A DNA stretch of 64,000 bases, taken from assembly GCA_002309375.1 (NCBI GenBank), contig DBXK01000012.1, forward strand, positions 116,043 through 180,042. The letters are read 5' to 3'. The translations under genes were made by a program, and so were the position numbers. Shown piece by piece: positions 45,284-53,904 of this stretch (the first letter of the stretch is position 1; each line of letters opens with the position of its first letter). The notes below the pieces were generated by a model. The model was not told the origin of the DNA. It saw nothing but the letters and a program-made list of their open reading frames with translations, and did no database searches. Source of the stretch: Christensenella sp. UBA1214 (GTDB taxonomy: Bacteria > Bacillota > Clostridia > Christensenellales > CAG-138).

Positions 45284-47547
45284 TGGATACTTTTTCGAAA
45301 TTCGCGCCTTTTATACAGGATTTCATTTACCGCAATGGCTGGGAGAGCCTCCGCGCGATCCAGGTCGCCGCTGCGGACGTGATCTTCAACAGCGATGATA
45401 ATCTTCTGCTTTCAGCTTCGACTGCATCCGGCAAGACGGAAGCAGCGTTTTTCCCGATCTTGACTGAGTTTTTCGAGGATCCGCCGGCCTCCGTCGGCGC
45501 GCTTTATATCGGGCCCTTGAAGGCGCTTATCAACGATCAGTTCGACCGATTGAACGAGCTTTGCGCCGAGGCGGAGATCCCCGTCTGGCACTGGCACGGC
45601 GACGTTGCATCATCACACAAATCAAAGCTCATCAAGCACCCTTCCGGAATACTGCAGATCACACCGGAATCGCTCGAAGCACTTCTCCTGCACAAACATT
45701 CATACATACCGAAGCTCTTCGGTGATCTTCGCTATATCGTAATCGACGAAGTCCATTCCATAATGCGCGGCGATCGCGGCGGCCAGGCGCTTTGCCTGAT
45801 CGAGCGGCTTTCGAAGCTCGCCGGTGTCAATCCGAGAAGGATCGGCCTTTCCGCAACGATCGGCGACCTTGAGGCGACGGGGGAGTTCCTTTCCTCCGGT
45901 ACAGGAAGGAAAACTGCGATCCCGAAGATCGAGGCGAAGGGCATGCGCTGGCGGCTTTCGATGGAGCATTTCTATGTGCAGAACACGCAGGCCGCCGATG
46001 ACGACGGGCGGAAGGACCCCGCTCCCGTCGAAGGCGCATTGAGCGTTCTTGACGAAAAGAGCGACACGGCGCCGGAAAGCGCGGATCCCGGCATCGGCTA
46101 TATCTTTGAACACACCCGCAACAAAAAATGCCTCGTTTTCTGCAATTCAAGGGAGGAATGCGAGGCCGTTACGACAACGCTGCGGCATTACTGCGAGGTC
46201 AAAAATGAGCCCGACCGCTTTTTGATCCATCACGGCAACCTTTCCGCTTCATACAGAGAAACTGCGGAGGACGCGATGAAGGATGAGGAGCGGCTGATGA
46301 CGACGGTCACGACCGCAACGCTTGAACTCGGCATCGACATAGGCCGCCTTGAGCGCGCGTTCCAGATCGACGCGCCGTTCACGGTGTCGTCCTTCCTGCA
46401 GCGCATGGGCCGCACTGGAAGGCGCGGCGCGCCGCCGGAGATGTGGTTCGTGATGCGTGAGGACATGCCGGAGCCGCGCGCAATGCTGCCGGACACCGTC
46501 CCCTGGAAGCTGCTCCAGGGCATCGCGCTCGTACAGCTTTATCTTGAAGAGCGCTATGTCGAGCCGCCGAAGCTCGACCGCCTGCCGTACAGTCTGCTCT
46601 ATCATCAAACGATGAGCACCCTTGCATCCTGCGGCGAGATGAGCCCGGCGGAGCTTGCTTCGCGCGTGCTTTCGCTGAGCTTTTTCCATAAAATCAGTAA
46701 GGATGATTACAGGGCGCTGCTCCGCTATATGCTCGAGATCGACCATATCGAGCGCACCGAAACGGGCGGGCTGATCGTCGGCATCTCCGGCGAAAGGATC
46801 GTCAACAGCTTCAAGTTTTACGCGGTATTCCAGGAGAATGTCGAATACACTGTCCGAAGCGAATCAGAGGAGCTCGGAACGATCGTCATGCCGCCGCCCG
46901 CCGGCGAAAAGATCGCGATCGCGGGGCACGTCTGGCTTGTTGAGGAGGTCGACCACAAAAGGCACCTTGTTTACTGCACTCTTGTGAAAGGCAAGGTCCC
47001 GGCGTATTTCGGCGAATGCCCGGGCGATATCTCAACAAAGGTCCTCGAGAGGATGAAACAAGTACTGACCGAGGAAAAATCCTACCCGTACCTGATGAAA
47101 AATGCCGTCGCAAGGCTCGGCCAGGCGCGGCATACCGCCGTCAATTCCCGCGCGGCGTATGATCCGCTGATCTGCCTCGGCGGTGACAGCTGGGCGCTGT
47201 TCCCGTGGCTCGGTTCCTATGCATTCCTTGCGCTCGAAAGGCTGATCAAGATCAAATGCGCCGCTTCGCTCGGCCTAAAGGGCATGGATTCCTCCCGCCC
47301 GTATTTCATCACCTTCCGCATGAAGGCTTCGAAGGAACAGTTCTTCCGCACCGTCGCCGAAAAAGCTGCGGAGGATTTCGACCCGATCGAGCTCGTTTAT
47401 GAGGGCGAAGTGCCGGTATTCGAAAAATACGATGAATTCGTGCCGAAGGAACTTGTCAGAAAGGGCTTTGCGTACGGCATACTCGGCATTGACGAGATGA
47501 AAAAAAAAGCCGCCGAATGGGCAGCTCTCGCTGAAGCCGAAAATTGA
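45283..47547 (+). CDS. Lhr-type DEAD/DEAH superfamily 2 helicase (BrxHI-like)
   Basis: 754 residues. Motif I ASTASGKTEA near 45-54, motif II DEVH in IVIDEVHSIMRGDRG, motif III SATIGD, motif IV region CLVFCNSREECEA, motif V ATLELGIDIG and motif VI QRMGRTGRRG are all intact. The C-terminal third resembles the winged-helix and beta region of Lhr helicases. It would use ATP to translocate on single-stranded nucleic acid and unwind duplexes. TGATG overlap with the ATPase gene shows coupled translation. The gene ends two bases from the convergent lipoprotein gene. Confidence 0.9.
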   Translation: MDTFSKFAPFIQDFIYRNGWESLRAIQVAAADVIFNSDDNLLLSASTASGKTEAAFFPILTEFFEDPPASVGALYIGPLKALINDQFDRLNELCAEAEIPVWHWHGDVASSHKSKLIKHPSGILQITPESLEALLLHKHSYIPKLFGDLRYIVIDEVHSIMRGDRGGQALCLIERLSKLAGVNPRRIGLSATIGDLEATGEFLSSGTGRKTAIPKIEAKGMRWRLSMEHFYVQNTQAADDDGRKDPAPVEGALSVLDEKSDTAPESADPGIGYIFEHTRNKKCLVFCNSREECEAVTTTLRHYCEVKNEPDRFLIHHGNLSASYRETAEDAMKDEERLMTTVTTATLELGIDIGRLERAFQIDAPFTVSSFLQRMGRTGRRGAPPEMWFVMREDMPEPRAMLPDTVPWKLLQGIALVQLYLEERYVEPPKLDRLPYSLLYHQTMSTLASCGEMSPAELASRVLSLSFFHKISKDDYRALLRYMLEIDHIERTETGGLIVGISGERIVNSFKFYAVFQENVEYTVRSESEELGTIVMPPPAGEKIAIAGHVWLVEEVDHKRHLVYCTLVKGKVPAYFGECPGDISTKVLERMKQVLTEEKSYPYLMKNAVARLGQARHTAVNSRAAYDPLICLGGDSWALFPWLGSYAFLALERLIKIKCAASLGLKGMDSSRPYFITFRMKASKEQFFRTVAEKAAEDFDPIELVYEGEVPVFEKYDEFVPKELVRKGFAYGILGIDEMKKKAAEWAALAEAEN

Positions 47548-47548
47548 T

Positions 47549-48967
47549 TCATTCGCCGAAAATATCGGCAAGCACCTGCGCGGCGGACATCGAATTATAG
47601 CCGTCCGGATCTGATAAAACGCCCGAAAGATCCCAATGGAAAATGCCCGTGCTGCCGGTCCGATCAAAATTCACGTATTGATCATAGGATTTCACTGCGG
47701 CGGGATATCGGGAGGCCCAGGCGGGGAAATACTTGTTCTGATAATGCTCGGCAAGGCGGTATGCTTCGCAGTCTTTGCTGTCGCCGTTCGGGTTCAAAGC
47801 GCTGAGCTGTACGCCGCCGCCCTTACAGCCGGTGACGCTCTTTGAAGGCGATGAATGGATGATCACGATGCTTCCGTCGCCGCATTTTCCGATGCATATC
47901 CAGACATGGCCATTCATGCTGATTATATCGCCGGGGCGAAGATCGCCTGCAAACGAAGCGGAGCTCCAACTGCCGAGGCCGTATTCATTGGCAAAAGCTT
48001 TCGCCATTTTGCTTGATTTAATGACGTAGCCGCTGCGGCCCGACGAGGTCTCGAGAGTGTTGTACATCACCCAGCCGACGTAGCCAGAGCAATCGAGCCC
48101 GGCATAATAATATTCATTCCAATCTCCGAAAGGATAATAACTCGATTCGGGATGCTGACTGTCTTTATAGAGATAGTCGGCATTTTGGCTTTTGAAGAAA
48201 TCGGACCATATGCCGCAGACGCCGATACTTGTCGCCTGGACGGAGGAGCCTTCATCCTGCCAGTCCCAACCGCCGCCGTAAACATAAAGAGTGCTGCCGA
48301 GAGGCATTAACGAGGTTTTGAGGAAGTTCTTGAGAGTGCGCTTCCCGGGAGTACCGGTGATGACGGGGGAAGCTTCGTTGATAGAAGAAAGCAGCACGGC
48401 GGATGTGACTTCACTGCCGTCGACGGTTATGCGGTAGCTGCAGCCTTCCATCAGTTGATTCTGGATCGGGAAGCCTCCCGTATTGCGGATCGAATAAAGC
48501 TTTTCCTCCGAACCGACGCGAAAACGATAAACCTTCGCACCGGGCGCCTGAACGGCCGCCGCATTTATGTGTCCATAGCCTTTGATCCCGAGAAAAATGG
48601 CTTCGAATTCCGTCGCTTCGAGCTCCGCCGTCGGCGCCTCGGTCGGGTGATCTGTCGGGTGATCGGTCGGATCGGCGGTCGGCTCAACGCTCGGTAAAGC
48701 AGTCGGGGTGGGATCGGGATCCGGTGAAAAAGCCGATCCGGTCGCGGGCGCATCGGTTACGATGACCGGAGATGCGGTCGGAGCGGATGAGACGTCCGGC
48801 TGATCCGATGCTGGCGTGACAGCTGCATCACCCGATTGCGTATCGTTCACGGGCGTATCTTGAGCGCAGGAAATTAAGGAAACAAAGAGCAGGAGCGACA
48901 AAACAAAAAGAAAGAGGTCCCGCAAAAGAAGCCCTTTCCGATTGAATTGATGTTTCCGAAGCTCCAT
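47549..48967 (-). CDS. NlpC/P60 cell-wall hydrolase lipoprotein
   Basis: 472 residues from the ATG at 48967; earlier in-frame starts lie at or before the promoter. The lipoprotein signal ends at C34 (FVSLISC-AQ). A long Ser/Pro/Thr/Asp linker (about 36-120) includes tandem PTDH units. An SH3-like middle region may follow. The C-terminal NlpC/P60 domain has the catalytic cysteine in GLDCSGYVGWVMY, the histidine in ISMNGHVWICIG and a polar partner in IVIIHSS. It likely cleaves peptidoglycan stem peptides (gamma-D-Glu to diamino acid). The linker would let the enzyme reach through the wall. Confidence 0.88.
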   Translation of the reverse strand: MELRKHQFNRKGLLLRDLFLFVLSLLLFVSLISCAQDTPVNDTQSGDAAVTPASDQPDVSSAPTASPVIVTDAPATGSAFSPDPDPTPTALPSVEPTADPTDHPTDHPTEAPTAELEATEFEAIFLGIKGYGHINAAAVQAPGAKVYRFRVGSEEKLYSIRNTGGFPIQNQLMEGCSYRITVDGSEVTSAVLLSSINEASPVITGTPGKRTLKNFLKTSLMPLGSTLYVYGGGWDWQDEGSSVQATSIGVCGIWSDFFKSQNADYLYKDSQHPESSYYPFGDWNEYYYAGLDCSGYVGWVMYNTLETSSGRSGYVIKSSKMAKAFANEYGLGSWSSASFAGDLRPGDIISMNGHVWICIGKCGDGSIVIIHSSPSKSVTGCKGGGVQLSALNPNGDSKDCEAYRLAEHYQNKYFPAWASRYPAAVKSYDQYVNFDRTGSTGIFHWDLSGVLSDPDGYNSMSAAQVLADIFGE

Positions 48968-49027
48968 CGTTTTAACAGTGCCGCGCCGAAAAGGCGGACA
49001 TTCTCCTTTGCTTTTCCTCGATTTGTC

Positions 49028-49056
49028 ATGATACCAAAGTATTCGCTTTTTGTCAA
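49028..49056 (-). promoter_or_regulatory. sigma-A promoter of the NlpC/P60 lipoprotein gene
   Basis: On the minus strand TTGACA (49056-49051), 17-base spacer, TATCAT (49033-49028). Start predicted near 49021, giving a leader of about 54 bases that contains a nine-codon open frame with its own AAAGGAGA (ATG at 49001 to 48999, stop just before the main ATG). Confidence 0.75.
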
Positions 49057-49086
49057 CATAAAGCGCCGCCGGAAAGCGGACTGCTA

Positions 49087-49115
49087 TTGACATGAGAGCT
49101 CGAAAATATTATACT
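49087..49115 (+). promoter_or_regulatory. sigma-A promoter of the second ABC transporter operon
   Basis: TTGACA at 49087-49092, 17-base spacer, TATACT at 49110-49115. It diverges from the lipoprotein promoter 30 bases away. Confidence 0.78.
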
Positions 49116-49150
49116 GATTACAGCAAAAAACAATGAAAGGCAGCCGCTAT

Positions 49151-50038
49151 ATGGATGCGATCAAAACCGAAAAACTGAGCAAGTTCTACGGCAAAGCAAG
49201 AGGCATTATCGATGTTGATCTTGCAGTCGAAAAAGGCGACTTCTATGGCTTCATCGGCCCAAACGGCGCCGGAAAAACCACGCTGATACGAACGCTGCTC
49301 GGACTGATTTCAAAGACTTCCGGCAAGGCTTCCGTGCTTGGCTTCGACTGCGCTGCAAACAAAAACGAAATCCTAGCAAATGTCGGCTATCTTCCCGCCG
49401 AAGCTGTTTTCTACAACCGAATGACCGTTGCGGAGCTGATCGCGTTTTCGGCAAAGCTGAGAAGACGCGACTGCAAGAAGGAAGCGGATTCTCTGATCGA
49501 AAGGCTTCAGCTCGATCTCGGGAAAAGGATCAATCAGCTGTCGCTCGGAAACAGAAAGAAAGTCGGCATAGTTTGCGCGATGCAGCATAAACCCGAGCTT
49601 TATATCCTCGATGAACCGACGAGCGGACTCGATCCCTTGATTCAGCGCGAGGTATTTGAACTGCTTCATGAAAGGAACGAAGAAGGCGCAACGGTTTTCC
49701 TTTCAACACATATCCTCTCGGAGGTCGGTCATCACTGCAGGCATGCCGGGATCATCCGCGATGGGAAGCTCCTTTTGAGCGACGCGGTCGAACATATAAC
49801 CCATACCGGCGCGAAGGTCGTGAAGCTGCGCGGAGTTCGCGATCTGCCGCCGCTCATCGGCGTAAAGAACCTCAAGCAAGAGGGCGGCAATGTAAGCTTT
49901 GTATGCACCGACGGCGCAAAAGCGCTGCTGAAGCTCCTTTCTGCAGCGGATTTTGACGATATGACCGTTGCCGATCCGGATATCGAGGAAATACTGATGA
50001 GCTATTACGATCAGTTCGATCGAAAGGAGGCGAATTGA
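49151..50038 (+). CDS. ABC transporter ATP-binding protein
   Basis: 295 residues from the ATG at 49151, which has GAAAGG ten bases upstream; the ATG at 49133 would leave only about a dozen leader bases without a ribosome site. Walker A PNGAGKTT near 38-45, signature LSLGNRKKVGIVCAMQ and Walker B LYILDEPTSGLDP are present. The signature reads LSLGN rather than LSGGQ, as in several ABC-2 exporters. It is followed after one base by its permease. Confidence 0.9.
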   Translation: MDAIKTEKLSKFYGKARGIIDVDLAVEKGDFYGFIGPNGAGKTTLIRTLLGLISKTSGKASVLGFDCAANKNEILANVGYLPAEAVFYNRMTVAELIAFSAKLRRRDCKKEADSLIERLQLDLGKRINQLSLGNRKKVGIVCAMQHKPELYILDEPTSGLDPLIQREVFELLHERNEEGATVFLSTHILSEVGHHCRHAGIIRDGKLLLSDAVEHITHTGAKVVKLRGVRDLPPLIGVKNLKQEGGNVSFVCTDGAKALLKLLSAADFDDMTVADPDIEEILMSYYDQFDRKEAN

Positions 50039-50039
50039 A

Positions 50040-50828
50040 ATGACGATTTTTCTGCATGAATTGAAACGCAGCCGCCTTTCGATCCTGATATGGTCCGCCG
50101 TTATCGCGTCCATGCTCGCCATCAGCATATTTGTCTATCCGCTGTTGCAGCAAAGCATGGAGGAGCTCAATCAGGCTTTGATGAGCATGGGGGATTTTGC
50201 CTCCGCATTTGGAGTCGGAGAACTCGGATTCACCGATTATGTCGGCTATTTTTCGCTTGAATGCGGCGAAGTGCTCGGGATCGGCGGCGCGATATTCGCC
50301 GCTCTCTGTGCGATATCCATGCTTTCAAAAGAGGAAAACGACCACACTGCGGAATTCCTGCTGACGCATCCGGTTTCGAGAACAAAGATCGCTGCAGAGA
50401 AACTATTGGCTGTTTACGCCCAGATCACCTTGCTCAACGCAGTTTGCTGGATCATTACATTGGTCTGCACTTTGCTGATCGGGCAGCATCCGTCATTCAA
50501 AACAATGGCTTTGATACTTATTTCCCTGTATCTGCTTCAGCTTGAGATCGCGTCGCTGAGCTTCGGGATCTCCGCGTTTTTGAAAGGGCGCGGCACCGGC
50601 ATCGGCATCGGCCTTGCACTGCTGTTCTATTTCCTGAACCTTATTGCGAATATAACCGAAGGCACAAAGTTCCTTCGCTGGTTCACACCGTTCGCATACA
50701 CGAACGGATCATGGATCGCCGAGCATCAAACGCTTGAATACCGATATCTGATAATCGGCGTTCTGCTTTCAGCAGCCGCATTAATTGCGGGTTTCCTCAA
50801 ATACAGAAAAAAAGATATTGCCGCATAA
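50040..50828 (+). CDS. ABC-2 type transporter permease
   Basis: 262 residues with six predicted membrane spans. LSKEENDHTAEFLLTHPVSRTKI after span 2 is the cytoplasmic coupling segment typical of ABC-2 permeases (compare EE-x3-G-T-x2-L-L-x-x-P). It works with the ATPase just upstream. The substrate is unknown; antibiotic or lipid export are common for this subfamily. Confidence 0.85.
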   Translation: MTIFLHELKRSRLSILIWSAVIASMLAISIFVYPLLQQSMEELNQALMSMGDFASAFGVGELGFTDYVGYFSLECGEVLGIGGAIFAALCAISMLSKEENDHTAEFLLTHPVSRTKIAAEKLLAVYAQITLLNAVCWIITLVCTLLIGQHPSFKTMALILISLYLLQLEIASLSFGISAFLKGRGTGIGIGLALLFYFLNLIANITEGTKFLRWFTPFAYTNGSWIAEHQTLEYRYLIIGVLLSAAALIAGFLKYRKKDIAA

Positions 50829-50843
50829 TGGGGGAGAAACCAT

Positions 50844-51335
50844 ATGAAAAAGACATTGATAGTTTTTTATTCGCTCGACGGGAATACGAGAGCGGCTGCC
50901 GAAAAGCTTGCAGGTGAGCTTGGCTGCGACTCGGCGGAGATCAAAACCGTCAAGCCGATGCCGAAGAGCACTTTTGCTAAGCTGATCGTCGGCGGAGGTC
51001 AGGCGGCATTCAATAAGCTTGTTCCGATCGAGCCTCTCGAATGCGATCCGAAGGAATATGACCTTATCGTCATCGGAACACCGGTCTGGGCCGGGAAATG
51101 CAGCGCTCCCGTTCTGAGCTTCATCGAAAACTGCCCGGTGAAGGAAAGGATCGAAGCCGTTTTCACTTCAAGTGCCGGTGGAGACAACGACAAATGCGTC
51201 GCCTTATTAAAGAAAAGGATCCCATCGATCGCGTTAAGCTGCGCACTCGGAGATGCCCGCGGAAAACATGCGGGAAAAAATGAGGAGAACCTTGCAGTAT
51301 TCATAAATGAATTGCGAAAAATAACAGTTGATTAA
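50844..51335 (+). CDS. flavodoxin
   Basis: 163 residues. The FMN phosphate loop FYSLDGNTRAAA at 8-19 and the isoalloxazine contacts IGTPVWAGKCSAP and FTSSAGGDN are clear. It is a small electron carrier or a flavodoxin-like NADPH-dependent reductase. It sits 15 bases after the permease and ends before a hairpin, so it likely shares that transcript, though a functional link is not obvious. Confidence 0.88.
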   Translation: MKKTLIVFYSLDGNTRAAAEKLAGELGCDSAEIKTVKPMPKSTFAKLIVGGGQAAFNKLVPIEPLECDPKEYDLIVIGTPVWAGKCSAPVLSFIENCPVKERIEAVFTSSAGGDNDKCVALLKKRIPSIALSCALGDARGKHAGKNEENLAVFINELRKITVD

Positions 51336-51353
51336 CTGAACTGATTCGAACGG

Positions 51354-51391
51354 GCCGCCGGTGAAGCAATGCTTCCAAGCGGTCTTGTTTT
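51354..51391 (+). terminator. probable terminator after the flavodoxin gene
   Basis: Nested hairpin: outer GCCGC/GCGGT and inner GAAGC-AAT-GCTTC (51362-51374), followed by TTGTTTTG. The T-run is interrupted, so confidence is moderate. Confidence 0.5.
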
Positions 51392-51456
51392 GATTCGGTG
51401 CCATTGTATAAAGTTGACGGACGCACAATATACTTTGGCTCGCACTCGATTTACGA

Positions 51457-51485
51457 TTGAACAAGCGGGGTATGTCTGCTATAAT
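51457..51485 (+). promoter_or_regulatory. promoter of the prs-rarA operon
   Basis: TTGAAC at 51457-51462, 17-base spacer, TATAAT at 51480-51485 with a TGC extended -10. Start near 51492, about 29 bases before the ATG. Confidence 0.75.
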
Positions 51486-51520
51486 TTAAAGCGCAGTAAA
51501 GCGACGGAAGGAGCAATAAT

Positions 51521-52534
51521 ATGACAACCATTCGTGAAGGCAACGGCATTATCACAATTTTCGCGGGTTCCGCAAGCAAGCCTTTCGCAACAAAAATGTG
51601 CGAATATCTCGGCGTTGATCTCGGCAAATCCACGACGCATATTTTCTCCGAGGGCGGCATTTATGTCCGCGCTGACGAGTCCATCCGTAATAAGGACGTT
51701 TATATCGTCCAATCCATCGGCAAAGACCCGAACAACGCTTTCACGGAGCTGATCTTCTGGATCGACGCTTTCAAACGCGCAAGCGCAAATTCCATCACAG
51801 CCATCATTCCGTATTTCGGCTATGCAAAGGCAGATAAAAAGGACGAGCCCCGCGTTTCGATCCGCGCAAGGGTCTGCGCAGACTGCATCGAGCTCTGCGG
51901 CGTCGACCGCGTGATCTGCATGGATCTCCACGCTCCGCAGGTCCAGGGCTTCTTCTCCAAGCCCGTCGACCACCTCTACGCAAGTCCGCTCCTTTGCGAA
52001 TACGCAAGGCGCCTCGGAATTGTCGATCAGGATCTCGTCGTTGTTTCTCCGGACGCGGGTTCGGCAAAGCGCGCAAGGGCGTATGCCAACCAGCTCGGCG
52101 TCAGCGTCGCGATCGGCGATAAGGTCCGCATCGGCCATGACGAGAACCCCAATGCAATCGAGATCATCGGTGACGTAAAGGGCAAGCGCTGCATGGTCGT
52201 CGACGACTTCACCATCAGCGGCAACACCCTCTGCAAGGTCGCATACGGCCTTATGGACAAGGGCGCGAAGGAAGTTTACGCCTTCCTGTCCCATGCGATC
52301 GTAAAAGAAGACGCCGTCGCGAGGATCGAAGCGAGCCCGATCAAGATGCTCGTTACGACCGATACCGTCGATAATACCGACGTGCTCAAGGATTCCAAGA
52401 AGATCAAGATCGTCTCAGCCGCGCCTCTGTTCGCGGAAGCCGTCCGCACGATCCACGAAAAAGCCGCGATGGCCGATATGTTCGCAAATCTGCCGAAGCG
52501 CCTGCTCGATATGAGCTTAGAGAACACCAAATAA
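51521..52534 (+). CDS. prs: ribose-phosphate pyrophosphokinase (divergent class)
   Basis: 337 residues. PRPP synthetase features are FAGSASKPFATKMCEYLG, MDLHAPQVQGFF (metal-binding histidine) and GDVKGKRCMVVDDFTISGNTLCK, the PRPP loop. The loop reads DDFTISGNT, whereas common bacterial Prs has DDxxDTAGT, and the flexible catalytic loop region reads GDKVRIGH rather than the common KRR. So it is a diverged form and may be regulated differently. It makes PRPP from ribose-5-phosphate and ATP for nucleotide, His and Trp synthesis. GGAAGGAG precedes the ATG. Confidence 0.88.
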   Translation: MTTIREGNGIITIFAGSASKPFATKMCEYLGVDLGKSTTHIFSEGGIYVRADESIRNKDVYIVQSIGKDPNNAFTELIFWIDAFKRASANSITAIIPYFGYAKADKKDEPRVSIRARVCADCIELCGVDRVICMDLHAPQVQGFFSKPVDHLYASPLLCEYARRLGIVDQDLVVVSPDAGSAKRARAYANQLGVSVAIGDKVRIGHDENPNAIEIIGDVKGKRCMVVDDFTISGNTLCKVAYGLMDKGAKEVYAFLSHAIVKEDAVARIEASPIKMLVTTDTVDNTDVLKDSKKIKIVSAAPLFAEAVRTIHEKAAMADMFANLPKRLLDMSLENTK

Positions 52535-52562
52535 TTTACCCCCGCACGACGCGGAGCTGAAT

Positions 52563-53864
52563 ATGGACGACCTGTTTTCACGGTCAATTCAACAAAATGC
52601 GCCCCTTGCCGACAGGATGCGGCCGACGACACTCGATGAGTTCATCGGTCAGGATCACATCGTCGGCAGGGGTTCTTTGCTGCGCCGCGCAATCCAGACC
52701 GATTCCCTCCAGAGCTCGATCTTCTGGGGCCCTCCGGGCTGCGGAAAGACGACGCTCGCCGCGATCATCGCCAACACGACCAACAGCAATTTCGTGAAGC
52801 TGAACGCCGTCACTACCGGCGTTAAGGAAGTTCGCGAGGTCATTGCAGAGGCTGAACGGAATCTGAAGCTTTACGGACGCCAGACCTTCCTTCTCCTCGA
52901 TGAATGCCATCGCTGGAGCAAGGCTCAGTCCGATTCTATCCTTCCCGCGCTTGAGAACGGCACGGTCAAATTCATCGGCTCCACAACGGAAAACCCGATG
53001 ATATCCATGACCGGCGCGATCGTGAGCCGCTGCCGCCTCTTCCAATTCTATCCGCTCAGCGTAGACGACGTCAAAAAAACGATGCGCCGCGCGCTTGAGG
53101 ACTGCGAAAAGGGCCTCGGCATGTATTCTCCGCTCATCGACGACGATGCGATGGAGCATATCGCCGTCACGGCGAACGGCGATGCGCGCTCCGCCCTGAA
53201 CGCGCTGGAGCTCGCTGTTCGCACGACGGAGCCGGAGCAGGGGAGAGTGCATATAACGCGCGAGATCGCCGCAGAATCGATCCAGAAGAAGGTCATGAAG
53301 TGCGACGAGCAGCAGATGTACGATATGCTCTCCGCATTCTGCAAATCCCTTCGCGGCGGCGACAGCAACGCTGCCCTCGCGTGGTTTGCGCGCCTCATTT
53401 ACGCCGGACTCGATCCGCGTATCATCTGCCGCCGGATCATCGCGCACGCTTCGGAGGACGTCGGCCTCGCGAACCCCACGGCGATGCAGCAGGCGGTCGC
53501 GGCGGCGCAGGCGCTCGAATTAATCGGCATGCCGGAAGCGCGGCTCAGCATCACACAGGCGATAATCTTCGTCTGCGAGAGCCCGAAATCGAATTCGGTC
53601 GTGATGGCAATGAACGCCGCCTTTGCGGACGCCGAGAACACGATCGACGAGCCCGTACCGATCCACCTTCGCGATACCTCATTCAAGGGAGCGGATAAGC
53701 TCGGCCACGGCGTCGGCTACAAATACCCTCACGATTACCCAAATCACGAAGTCGAGCAGGAGTATATGCCGCCCTCGGTCAAAGGCAAGGTCTATTACGA
53801 GCCCTCCGAAATGGGCACGGAAGCCAGGATCCGGGCAAGGCACGAAGCAAGAAAGAATAAATAA
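52563..53864 (+). CDS. rarA: replication-associated recombination protein A (AAA+ ATPase)
   Basis: 433 residues, normal length. Walker A GPPGCGKTT near 59-67, Walker B FLLLDECHRW (the common form is DEIHRF), sensor-1 IGSTTENP, and the C-terminal clamp-loader-like region with GLDPRIICRRIIAHASEDVGLANP. The protein acts at stalled replication forks. It follows prs by 28 bases and is terminated by a perfect hairpin. Confidence 0.94.
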   Translation: MDDLFSRSIQQNAPLADRMRPTTLDEFIGQDHIVGRGSLLRRAIQTDSLQSSIFWGPPGCGKTTLAAIIANTTNSNFVKLNAVTTGVKEVREVIAEAERNLKLYGRQTFLLLDECHRWSKAQSDSILPALENGTVKFIGSTTENPMISMTGAIVSRCRLFQFYPLSVDDVKKTMRRALEDCEKGLGMYSPLIDDDAMEHIAVTANGDARSALNALELAVRTTEPEQGRVHITREIAAESIQKKVMKCDEQQMYDMLSAFCKSLRGGDSNAALAWFARLIYAGLDPRIICRRIIAHASEDVGLANPTAMQQAVAAAQALELIGMPEARLSITQAIIFVCESPKSNSVVMAMNAAFADAENTIDEPVPIHLRDTSFKGADKLGHGVGYKYPHDYPNHEVEQEYMPPSVKGKVYYEPSEMGTEARIRARHEARKNK

Positions 53865-53891
53865 AAAACGGTCGGGAGTCCGGCCGTTTTT
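53864..53891. terminator. bidirectional terminator between rarA and the methyltransferase gene
   Basis: A 12-base-pair stem with one G-T pair and loop GAGT, bounded by A5 and T5, so it can serve both converging genes. Confidence 0.9.
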
Positions 53892-53904
53892 CAATAATGA
53901 AAAT

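Noticed and set aside
42345..47547. A complete BREX phage-defence system
   Set aside because: BrxD-like ATPase and helicase are present but PglX/BrxX, PglZ and BrxC/PglY are missing from the flanks, which hold ordinary metabolic and wall genes.
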